Source: CAYMSA01 sp964392965
GTDB taxonomy: Bacteria; Actinomycetota; Coriobacteriia; Anaerosomatales; Anaerosomataceae
Assembly: GCA_964392965.1 (NCBI GenBank)
Contig: CAYMSA010000107.1
Coordinates: forward strand, 1-5,059
DNA length: 5,059 nucleotides
Direction: 5' to 3'
A program made the translations under genes and the position numbers. The notes beneath the pieces are model-generated. The model did no database searches. It was given only the letters and a program-made list of their open reading frames with translations, and was not told where the DNA came from. Positions 1 through 4,888 of this stretch are shown here, piece after piece (positions within the stretch are counted from its first letter, which is position 1; each line of letters opens with the position of its first letter).

Positions 1-1
1 C

Positions 2-574
2 GCGCTCCTCCTCCTTGCACTCCCACTGCTCGGGGTGGCGGTCGCCGTCCGCGCATCTCTCGGGCGGCCGGTCCTGTTCAGGCAGACGCGGCCCGGACGC
101 GACGGTCGACCGTTCACGCTCTACAAGTTCCGGACCATGCGCGAGGCAGAATCCTCACTCACCGCGATTGACGCGGTCGCCACAGATGCCGAGCGCCTCA
201 CTCCACTCGGTTGCTTCCTCCGCACCACATCGATCGACGAGCTCCCACAGCTGCTCAATGTGGTCAGGGGCGACATGAACCTCGTCGGACCGCGCCCGCT
301 TCTCACCGAGTACCTGCCGCTCTACTCGGCGTATCACGCGCGTCGCCACGAAGTGCGCCCGGGGATGACCGGCTGGGCACAGGTGAACGGGCGCAACGAG
401 GCCTCCTGGGCCGACCGCTTCGACATGGACGTGTGGTACGTCGACAACCGCTCGCTCACCCTCGACGCACGCATCCTGTTCAAGACCGTCGGTGTGGCGC
501 TCTCACGCCGTGGTGTGACGACGAACGGCACCGCAAGCGCGGTGCCGTTCGAGGGCGATTCCGGGAGCGACTGA
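2..574 (+). CDS. Bacterial sugar-phosphate transferase (PglC/WcaJ-type), C-terminal part
   Basis: This family (polyprenyl-phosphate phosphoglycosyl transferase, monotopic) moves a sugar-1-phosphate from a nucleotide sugar onto undecaprenyl phosphate at the inner membrane face, the first step of capsule, exopolysaccharide or glycoprotein glycan assembly. The frame is open from the left edge, so the N-terminus is missing; the GTG at 35 is probably internal. A hydrophobic stretch (ALLLLALPLLGVAVAV) comes first and fits the end of the membrane-inserted helix. It is followed by RPVLFRQTRPGRDGRPF, YKFRTM, SIDELPQLLNVVRGDMNLVG, PRPLL and RPGMTGWAQVNGRN, all family signatures. The catalytic Asp-Glu pair is at 236-241. 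The gene ends at TGA 572-574 after the usual C-terminal block, so the 3' end looks complete. It converges with ilvE. The sugar specificity cannot be read from this fragment. Confidence 0.93.
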   Translation, partial: ALLLLALPLLGVAVAVRASLGRPVLFRQTRPGRDGRPFTLYKFRTMREAESSLTAIDAVATDAERLTPLGCFLRTTSIDELPQLLNVVRGDMNLVGPRPLLTEYLPLYSAYHARRHEVRPGMTGWAQVNGRNEASWADRFDMDVWYVDNRSLTLDARILFKTVGVALSRRGVTTNGTASAVPFEGDSGSD

Positions 575-609
575 GCCGCTCACCGGATCGCAACTGCCCG
601 CGGTACGGG

Positions 610-1527
610 CTACACCTGCTCGAGCCAGTTGGCGTACTCCGGGTTCCGGCCGTGCACGACATCGAAGAACGTGCGCTGGAGTTCAAGCGTCACGGGACCG
701 GCATCGCCGATGACGCGGCCGTCCACCGAGCGCACGGGAACGACCTCGGCGGCCGAGCCCGTCATGAACATCTCATCGGCGGTATAGAGGTCGGTGCGCA
801 CGAGCGACTCCTCGATGACCGGATAGTCGAGGTCGTCGGCAATCACCATGATCGACTCTCGCGTGATCCCCTCGAGAATGCCGTCCGAGACCGGCGGTGT
901 GATTATCACGCCGTCGCGCACGATGAAGAGGTTCTCGCCCGTGCCTTCGGTGACCTTCCCCTCCTCATTGAGCATGACCGCTTCGTTGTAGCCGTGACGA
1001 TTGGCCTCGATGCGGGCGAGCGAGGAGTTCAGGTAGTTGCCGGTCGCCTTGATGGCCGGCGGCATGGCATTGGCGCCCCGCTGGCGCCAGGAGGAGACAC
1101 CCACGTCAACGCCGTGAACGAGCGCCTCATCGCCCATGTACGCACCCCATGACCAGGCCGCGATACTGACCTGCACGGGGGCCGGAATCGGATCTACGCC
1201 CATGATGCCGTAGCCACGGAACGCGAGGGGACGGATGTAGCACGAGGGCAGGTTGTTCTCCCGGACGGTGAGCTTGACTGCCTCGACGAGCTCCTCTACC
1301 GAGTAACCGAGCTCCATGAAGAGCATCTTCGCCGAGCGCTCGAAGCGTTCCATGTGCTCGGTCAGGCGGAAAATGGCGGGGCCGTCGTCTGTCGCGTAGC
1401 AGCGGATGCCCTCGAAGACGCCCGTCCCGTAGTGAAGCGAGTGGGTCAACACGTGGACGGTCGCCTCGCGCCACGGCACCAGTTTGCCATCCATCCAGAT
1501 GTAATCGACCTCGGGTACGGTCGCCAT
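610..1527 (-). CDS. ilvE: Branched-chain amino acid aminotransferase
   Basis: A cytoplasmic PLP enzyme of aminotransferase fold class IV. It interconverts leucine, isoleucine and valine with their 2-keto acids, using glutamate/2-oxoglutarate. The product is 305 residues, close to the 309 of E. coli IlvE. The N-terminal block HYGTGVFEGIRCY is at residues 32-44. The PLP-binding lysine is K160 in PAIKATGNYLNS, and KVTEGTGENLF with E194 follows. The C-terminal GSAAEVVPVRSVDG and WLEQV are also IlvE-like. The ATG at 1527 is chosen over one 17 codons upstream because AAAGGGG lies 6 nt before it and homologous proteins begin near this point. It lies convergent to the sugar transferase and divergent to the glycosyltransferase, so it is probably a single-gene unit. 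It supplies the final step for the leucine operon at the right of the window. A D-amino-acid transaminase (same fold) is less likely given the length and motifs. Confidence 0.95.
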   Translation of the reverse strand: MATVPEVDYIWMDGKLVPWREATVHVLTHSLHYGTGVFEGIRCYATDDGPAIFRLTEHMERFERSAKMLFMELGYSVEELVEAVKLTVRENNLPSCYIRPLAFRGYGIMGVDPIPAPVQVSIAAWSWGAYMGDEALVHGVDVGVSSWRQRGANAMPPAIKATGNYLNSSLARIEANRHGYNEAVMLNEEGKVTEGTGENLFIVRDGVIITPPVSDGILEGITRESIMVIADDLDYPVIEESLVRTDLYTADEMFMTGSAAEVVPVRSVDGRVIGDAGPVTLELQRTFFDVVHGRNPEYANWLEQV

Positions 1528-1563
1528 GGTGGCCCCTTTCAGTGTGCTGCCGACAGTCAGAGC

Positions 1564-1569
1564 AGTATA
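1564..1569 (-). promoter_or_regulatory. Candidate -10 element for ilvE
   Basis: Read on the - strand, TATACT lies about 37 bp before the ilvE ATG and differs from the sigma-70-type consensus TATAAT at one position. No good -35 hexamer sits 16-18 bp upstream; TTGTAG is present, but at a 21-bp spacing. The location in the short divergent region supports it, but it rests on a single hexamer. Confidence 0.4.
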
Positions 1570-1573
1570 CCGC

Positions 1574-1583
1574 CGCACGTGCG
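1574..1583. promoter_or_regulatory. 10-bp palindrome in the ilvE/glycosyltransferase divergent region
   Basis: CGCACGTGCG is a perfect palindrome lying between the candidate -10 of ilvE and the candidate -10 of the divergent gene. It could bind a dimeric regulator affecting both promoters. In GC-rich DNA a palindrome this short can occur by chance. Confidence 0.2.
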
Positions 1584-1591
1584 ATAGCGGC

Positions 1592-1597
1592 TACAAT
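1592..1597 (+). promoter_or_regulatory. Candidate -10 element for the glycosyltransferase gene
   Basis: TACAAT lies about 50 bp before the GTG start at 1648 in the 120-bp divergent region. It differs from TATAAT at one position. No recognisable -35 hexamer is found at the usual spacing, so this is a weak call. Confidence 0.3.
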
Positions 1598-1647
1598 CGG
1601 GAGTGCTCGCATCCACCCTCGACACCGAGACCCAGTGAGGACCGCCC

Positions 1648-2780
1648 GTGGCGCCATCTGACGCATCCATCGTGCTGGCTGGCCAGGGCCACTGGTGCCG
1701 CTCGCTCACCGAAGGACTCGAGCGCACCTGCGGCTTGAGAGTCACGGCCGTGCCATTCGACTCACTCGCGGACGCCGCGCGCCCCGCCTCCTGGGCGACA
1801 CTCGCCCGCGCGAAGACGATACTCCTCGTGGGCTTCAGGCCCGGCGCACTCACCGTACGCGGGCGCGCCTTCGACCTCGCCTTCTCGCTCATCAGGCATC
1901 TCGGCCCATCGAAGCGGCTCATCCGCTACTGGATCGGCACCGACGTCTACCACACCGTGGCCGACGTTCGTTCGGACGGCATGAGCGAACGGCTCTCGCG
2001 CGCCGTGGCCTCCTCCGAGCATATCGCTGGCTCCGAGCCACTCACCCGGGACCTCGCGTCCATCGGCATCGAGGCGACGACCGTGGACTTCCCCTGGACA
2101 GGCGCCGTGACCGCGGCTGAGCNNNNNNNNNNNNNNNNNNNNNNNNNNNNNNNNNNNNNNNNNNNNNNNNNNNNNNNNNNNNNNNNNNNNNNNNNNNNNN
2201 NNNNNNNNNNNNNNNNNNNNNNATCGAGGCGACGACCGTGGACTTCCCCTGGACAGGCGCCGTGACCGCGGCTGAGCCGCCCGCCCTGCCCGAGCGATTC
2301 ACGGTGCTCACGTACATCCCCGACGCCCGACCGGCCTTCTACGGCGCCGGACAGGTCCTCGCCGCCGCGCGGGCGCTCCCGCACATCCACTTCCTCGTCG
2401 TGGGAGGAAGCGGGCCATGGGCGACCGAATGCCCGACGAACCTCGAGTTCCTCGGTTGGCAGAAAGACATGGAGCCGTGGTATGCGGCCGCCTCGTGTGT
2501 GGTGCGGATGGTCGAACACGACTCGATCGGCGGCACGGTAGGTGAGGCGCTCTCACGGGGACGCACGGTCGTCTACTCGAGACCGCTCGAGCATACCGTG
2601 TTCGTGCCGTTCGACGATGCGGAAGCGCTCGTCGGCGCACTCGACGGCCTCGCCGCCGACTACGAGCACGCGGACCTCGACCTTGAGGCGACGGCGTGGG
2701 CGCGGGAGTTCTTCGACCCCGGGCGACGATTCCGACGCCTGGCCGAGGCGCTCGGTGAAGGGTGTCCTCCGACCCCGTGA
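1648..2780 (+). CDS. GT-B-like glycosyltransferase, falsely interrupted by an assembly gap
   Basis: Probably a cytoplasmic GT-B-fold (GT4-like) transferase; donor and acceptor are unknown. The GTG at 1648 is preceded by GTGAGG with good spacing. As scaffolded, the gene falls in two frames around 100 N. Removing the N run and one copy of the exact 55-bp flanking duplicate gives a single frame of 325 residues, which is the length range of small GT4-like enzymes. In that corrected protein, residues 1-150 form an N-terminal half with RYWIGTDVYH near 93-102. Residues 165-258 carry the C-terminal Rossmann-like half, with HFLVVGGSGPW, LEFLGWQKDMEPWYAAA, and HDSIGGTVGEALSRGRTVVY. The last of these resembles the E-x7-E nucleotide-sugar motif, but with Asp at 240 and Glu at 248. 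It is divergent from ilvE. The sugar transferase 1 kb upstream hints at a glycan locus, but ilvE separates them. Confidence 0.72.
2068..2122 (+). repeat. Left copy of 55-bp exact duplicate flanking an N run
   Basis: These 55 bases, starting ATCGAGGCGACGACC and ending GCGGCTGAGC, recur without mismatch at 2223-2277. The copy ends exactly where the N run begins. This is the pattern of two contigs that end in the same overlap but were joined by a placeholder, not of a biological repeat. Confidence 0.95.
2123..2222. other. Scaffold gap of exactly 100 N, probably spurious
   Basis: A run of exactly 100 N, a common default placeholder size. The sequence on both sides is the same 55 bp, so the contigs overlap and nothing need be missing. 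Collapsing removes 155 positions in total and restores the reading frame of the glycosyltransferase. Confidence 0.9.
2223..2277 (+). repeat. Right copy of 55-bp exact duplicate flanking an N run
   Basis: Identical to 2068-2122 and starting on the first base after the N run. In the frame of the downstream half it encodes the same DFPWTGAVTAAE peptide already seen before the gap. This shows it is the same piece of the gene counted twice. Confidence 0.95.
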
Positions 2781-2843
2781 GGTCAGGCGATACGCGACTC
2801 CTGGTTCCGCACCCCACACGCCCTCATGCCGGTCCCGAAATCA

Positions 2844-2881
2844 CACACGACCGGCGGTCCGATCGGATCGCCGGTCGTGTG
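2844..2881. terminator. Long hairpin between convergent genes, probable bidirectional terminator
   Basis: A perfect 13-bp stem is formed by CACACGACCGGCG (2844-2856) and CGCCGGTCGTGTG (2869-2881). Inside it, one G-U pair and TCC/GGA add four pairs, closing on a GATC loop. It lies 63 bp after the glycosyltransferase stop and 48 bp beyond the stop of the convergent zinc-ribbon gene. There is no T tract on the + side and only ATTT on the - side. It would therefore act as a non-canonical or shared terminator, or as a 3'-end stabiliser. Confidence 0.6.
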
Positions 2882-2929
2882 CTGTCAGCACGTACTCCGA
2901 GGAGTCGTTGCAGAAGCGTTCTGTGGGGC

Positions 2930-3175
2930 CTACTGGCCGGGGGCCTTGGGGGCGCCGGGGGCCTTGGGGGCACCGGGGGCCTTGGGGGCACCGGGGGCGC
3001 CAGGAGCGCCGGGAGCACCAGCGCCACCAGGAGCGGCACCACTCACGGGAACGTCGGTGAGGTCCTCGCCGCAGTTCGGGCACTTCTTCTGCTTCACGCC
3101 ACCCACGACGGGATACTTCTTGTGGCAGTTAGGGCACTCGATTTCCATCGTTGCCTGCCCTGGTCTAAAGCACAT
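2930..3175 (-). CDS. Small zinc-ribbon protein with Gly/Ala/Pro collagen-like tail
   Basis: No specific family is recognised. The 81-residue product has two CPNC knuckles (C14/C17 and C32/C35), spaced C-x2-C-x14-C-x2-C, which should bind one zinc ion. From about residue 45 the protein is only Gly, Ala, Pro and a few Lys. It begins with GAP triplets and then alternates KAP and GAP to the end (PGQ, stop TAG). The tail is collagen-like in its triplet pattern but may simply be a disordered extension. There is no signal peptide or membrane segment, so it is presumably cytoplasmic. The ATG at 3175 is chosen because GAGGAG ends 5 nt before it. The ATG at 3148 (72 residues, starting MEIECPNC) is a real alternative with a weaker ribosome site and a more typical zinc-ribbon N-terminus. 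The gene stands alone between leuB and a convergent hairpin. A nucleic-acid or protein-binding role is possible, but nothing here proves it. Confidence 0.75.
   Translation of the reverse strand: MCFRPGQATMEIECPNCHKKYPVVGGVKQKKCPNCGEDLTDVPVSGAAPGGAGAPGAPGAPGAPKAPGAPKAPGAPKAPGQ
2943..2996. repeat. Three tandem 18-bp repeats in the zinc-ribbon gene tail
   Basis: The + strand unit GCCTTGGGGGCACCGGGG occurs three times head to tail; the first copy has one G for A change. On the coding (-) strand each unit encodes the six residues Pro-Gly-Ala-Pro-Lys-Ala in repeating register. The neighbouring GAP triplets at 2997-3040 use different codons. The near-identity therefore reflects recent duplication and not just amino-acid constraint. 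Confidence 0.9.
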
Positions 3176-3230
3176 TCTTGCTCCTCTCCTGGCGACCGAA
3201 GGATCCGCTCCGGCCACCCCTACGATGTTT

Positions 3231-3266
3231 GTGAAGCGCAACTACCTGTTGGTGCGGCGCAACTAC
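3231..3266. repeat. 15-bp direct repeat with 21-bp period, candidate operator
   Basis: The pattern GTGNNGCGCAACTAC occurs at 3231-3245 and 3252-3266, with 13 of 15 positions identical. The 21-bp period is two turns of the DNA helix, so both copies face the same side. They lie just downstream of the candidate -10 of the zinc-ribbon gene and 56-91 bp before its start. This fits binding of a regulator to tandem sites, or an element in the 5' leader. Confidence 0.4.
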
Positions 3267-3273
3267 GGTGAGA

Positions 3274-3279
3274 AGAATA
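3274..3279 (-). promoter_or_regulatory. Candidate extended -10 for the zinc-ribbon gene
   Basis: On the - strand the sequence TGGTATTCT contains TATTCT with an upstream TG, the extended -10 pattern, which can work without a good -35. It would start transcription near 3267, giving a leader of about 90 nt. An overlapping alternative, TATACA (3283-3288), also lacks a good -35. Confidence 0.3.
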
Positions 3280-3371
3280 CCATGTATACCGTTTCTGTCA
3301 CGTGGGAAGACCAAGAAGTGCGGTCACTCGACACAAACTTCTTTTTTCCCCCTTCAGGACCACTTTCAAAC

Positions 3372-3398
3372 CGATTCCGCACATATGCCCTCGAATCG
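3372..3398 (-). terminator. Weak hairpin downstream of leuB
   Basis: CGATTC and GAATCG pair as a 6-bp stem around 15 nt, with a small inner GCA/TGC pairing. On the - strand it is followed by GGTTTG, a poor T tract. It lies about 90 bp past the leuB stop and could end the leucine operon, but the stem is short and Rho-dependent termination is as likely. Confidence 0.22.
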
Positions 3399-3488
3399 CC
3401 ACTCCGGACGCTGCCCACGCACGCACTTGACCGAACACGAATGCACTCCCGGTGTGACCCGATCTCAGTCGCCCCATAACGCCCTCTG

Positions 3489-4388
3489 TCAGCCTGCCGA
3501 AAGGCGCCGGACGACGAGATCACCCATTCCCGAGGTCCCGACGATGTGACCGGCATCGGTGCTCGCGTCGGCGATGTCCCGGGTGCGCCAACCGTCCGCG
3601 AGCACCCCGTCGATCGCGTGCGACAACGCATCGGCCTCGTAGTGCATCGAGAACGAGTGACGCAACATCAACTCCACTGACAGGAGCATCGCAAGGGGAT
3701 TCGCCACACCCTGTCCGGCTATGTCCGGGGCGCTTCCGTGGCTCGGTTCATACAGCGCGGTGCCGTCGCCGAGACTCGCACTCGCGAGCATCCCGAGCGA
3801 GCCCGTGAGCATGGAAGCCTCATCAGAGAGGATGTCCCCGAACATGTTCTCGGTGACCATGACATCGAACTGCGCAGGCCAGCGAACGAGCTGCATCGCN
3901 NNNNNNNNNNNNNNNNNNNNNNNNNNNNNNNNNNNNNNNNNNNNNNNNNNNNNNNNNNNNNNNNNNNNNNNNNNNNNNNNNNNNNNNNNNNNNNNNNNNA
4001 GGTACTCCGGCTTGAGCGAGCTCGCGTCACGGAGCGGCTCGAAGATGCGCACCGGCCGCAGGTTCGCATACAGACCGAGCGCCTTCCTGATACCGAGCAG
4101 CCCCTGTTCCGGGCGTGGCTTCGCGGGATCCGTCGTGTCCCACTTCGGTCCGCCGATGGCCGCCAGCAGCACGGCATCGGCTGCGTGTGCCGCGGCAAGC
4201 GTCTCTTCGGGAAGCGGTGAGCCGGTCTCATCGATCGCAACGCCGCCGAGAAGGGCCTCGGCAAACTCGAAGGTCACGCCGGAACGGGCGCCGATGACGT
4301 CGAGCACCTTCACGGCCTCGGCCATGATCTCCGGCCCGATGCCATCGCCGGGGAGCAGGCATATCCGGTGCGTGGTGCCCTGTGTCAT
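3489..4388 (-). CDS. leuB: 3-isopropylmalate dehydrogenase, centre missing in a gap
   Basis: A cytoplasmic NAD-dependent enzyme that oxidises and decarboxylates 3-isopropylmalate to 2-ketoisocaproate in leucine synthesis. The N-terminal 129 residues include LLPGDGIGPEI (11-21), AAIGGPKWD (76-84) and RPEQGLLGIRKALGLYANLR (92-111), with substrate-contact arginines R101 and R111. After the gap come ENMFGDILSDEAS with metal-binding aspartates, then the nucleotide-binding GSAPDIAGQGVANPLAMLLS, then a normal C-terminus. Only 265 residues are visible against about 360 in the family. The missing stretch should hold the RELTGG-x-YFG and VDKANVLE regions with the catalytic Tyr and Lys. The ATG overlaps the leuD stop as ATGA, with AAGGTG 5 nt upstream, so translation is probably coupled to leuD. 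The motifs and context argue against isocitrate or tartrate dehydrogenase. Confidence 0.95.
   Translation of the reverse strand: MTQGTTHRICLLPGDGIGPEIMAEAVKVLDVIGARSGVTFEFAEALLGGVAIDETGSPLPEETLAAAHAADAVLLAAIGGPKWDTTDPAKPRPEQGLLGIRKALGLYANLRPVRIFEPLRDASSLKPEYXXXXXXXXXXXXXXXXXXXXXXXXXXXXXXXXXXAMQLVRWPAQFDVMVTENMFGDILSDEASMLTGSLGMLASASLGDGTALYEPSHGSAPDIAGQGVANPLAMLLSVELMLRHSFSMHYEADALSHAIDGVLADGWRTRDIADASTDAGHIVGTSGMGDLVVRRLSAG
3900..3999. other. Scaffold gap of exactly 100 N inside leuB
   Basis: A placeholder of 100 N. Unlike the first gap, the flanks share no sequence. Family alignment from memory places about 100 residues between SLKPEY and AMQLVR, so roughly 300 bp is missing. The reading frame is preserved across the N run only because 100 happens to have the right phase. 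Confidence 0.9.
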
Positions 4389-4879
4389 CGGTTCACCTTC
4401 GCCCTCGTCGCTTCCACAAGGCCGCCCTGCTCGATGATCTCGCGGATGAACGGCGGGAAGGGCTGTGCCTGGAAGACGTCACCTGTCGTGAGATTCCTGA
4501 TGACGCCCGCATCGGCATCCACGACGACGGTGTCCCCGTCCGAGATGCCGTCGACCGCCCCGGGAGCCTCCATGATGGGCAGACCGGTGTTGATGGCGTT
4601 GCGGTAGAAGATGCGCGCGAAGCTCCTCGCGATGACGACCGAGATGCCTGCGGCCTTGATGGCGATGGGGGCATGCTCACGACTCGACCCGCAGCCGAAG
4701 TTCTCTTCAGCCACCAGGATATCCCCCGGCTTGACCTTAGACGTGAACCCGAGGTCAAGGTCCTCCATGCAGTGCTTGGCAAGCTCGGCCGGATCCGACG
4801 TGTTGAGATACCGGGCCGGGATGATGACGTCCGTATCGACGTCGCGGCCGTACTTGTGTGCGATTCCGCTGAATTCCAT
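4385..4879 (-). CDS. leuD: 3-isopropylmalate dehydratase small subunit
   Basis: The small (swivel-domain) subunit that pairs with LeuC to isomerise 2-isopropylmalate to 3-isopropylmalate in the cytoplasm. It is 164 residues, the short form found in archaea, clostridia and many other bacteria, and not the roughly 200-residue enterobacterial form. Motifs are GRDVDTDVIIPARYLNTSDP (11-30) and ENFGCGSSREHAP (59-71), then RSFARIFYRNAINTGLP (85-101). The YLNT loop at 24-27 is at the position thought to set substrate choice between isopropylmalate and related acids such as homoaconitate. The operon context favours isopropylmalate. AGGAG lies 6 nt before the ATG and overlaps the leuC stop codon. The stop overlaps the leuB start by 4 nt. 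Confidence 0.96.
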   Translation of the reverse strand: MEFSGIAHKYGRDVDTDVIIPARYLNTSDPAELAKHCMEDLDLGFTSKVKPGDILVAEENFGCGSSREHAPIAIKAAGISVVIARSFARIFYRNAINTGLPIMEAPGAVDGISDGDTVVVDADAGVIRNLTTGDVFQAQPFPPFIREIIEQGGLVEATRAKVNR

Positions 4880-4888
4880 AGGTTGCTC

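Larger units (their letters stand above)
3176..3488. other. 313-bp intergenic region between leuB and the zinc-ribbon gene
   Basis: No convincing gene lies here. It is less GC-rich than its neighbours, especially near 3270-3380. It holds a candidate promoter and a phased direct repeat close to the zinc-ribbon gene. It also holds a weak hairpin at 3372-3398 and a T6 run at 3342-3347 preceded by a 7-bp stem (3313-3319 with 3337-3343) on the + strand. A + strand open frame of 65 codons from an ATG at 3282 has third positions close to random and no family resemblance. I found no tRNA-like fold. Confidence 0.6.

Noticed and set aside
596..610. GCCCG/CGGGC hairpin between the sugar transferase and ilvE as a terminator
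   Set aside because: The stem is only 5 bp with a 5-nt loop, has no T tract, and overlaps the ilvE stop codon. Such stems are common by chance in GC-rich DNA.
211..1152. Long + strand open frame opposite ilvE
   Set aside because: It overlaps the well-supported sugar transferase in another frame and ilvE antisense. Its arginine- and histidine-rich translation is typical of a GC-rich shadow frame.
2068..2277. A biological direct repeat or mobile-element target duplication of 55 bp
   Set aside because: The copies abut the N run exactly on both sides, and merging them restores the reading frame, so overlap of contig ends explains it fully.
1648..2780. Frameshifted pseudogene of a glycosyltransferase
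   Set aside because: The frame change comes only from the 155 extra positions introduced by the scaffold join. The collapsed gene is intact.
2879..2905. Small hairpins GTGCT/AGCAC and ACTC/GAGT after the main hairpin
   Set aside because: The stems are 4-5 bp, and one competes with the far stronger 2844-2881 hairpin; no independent support.
3381..3410. Possible tRNA T-arm (GATTCGAGGGC on the - strand)
   Set aside because: The flanking bases do not form the 5-bp T stem, and no anticodon arm or acceptor stem was found.
2826..3479. A 217-codon + strand open frame with Gly-Ala-Pro/Gly-Ala-Leu repeats
   Set aside because: It is antisense to the zinc-ribbon gene. The GC-rich 18-bp repeat gives collagen-like peptides on both strands. 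The frame has no ribosome site and no recognisable domain, while the - strand frame has a strong ribosome site and paired CxxC motifs.
3282..3479. Possible 65-residue + strand gene starting at an ATG preceded by GAGAAG
   Set aside because: Third codon positions are about evenly G/C and A/T, unlike the strongly GC-biased real genes here. It contains the T6 run and matches no family I know.
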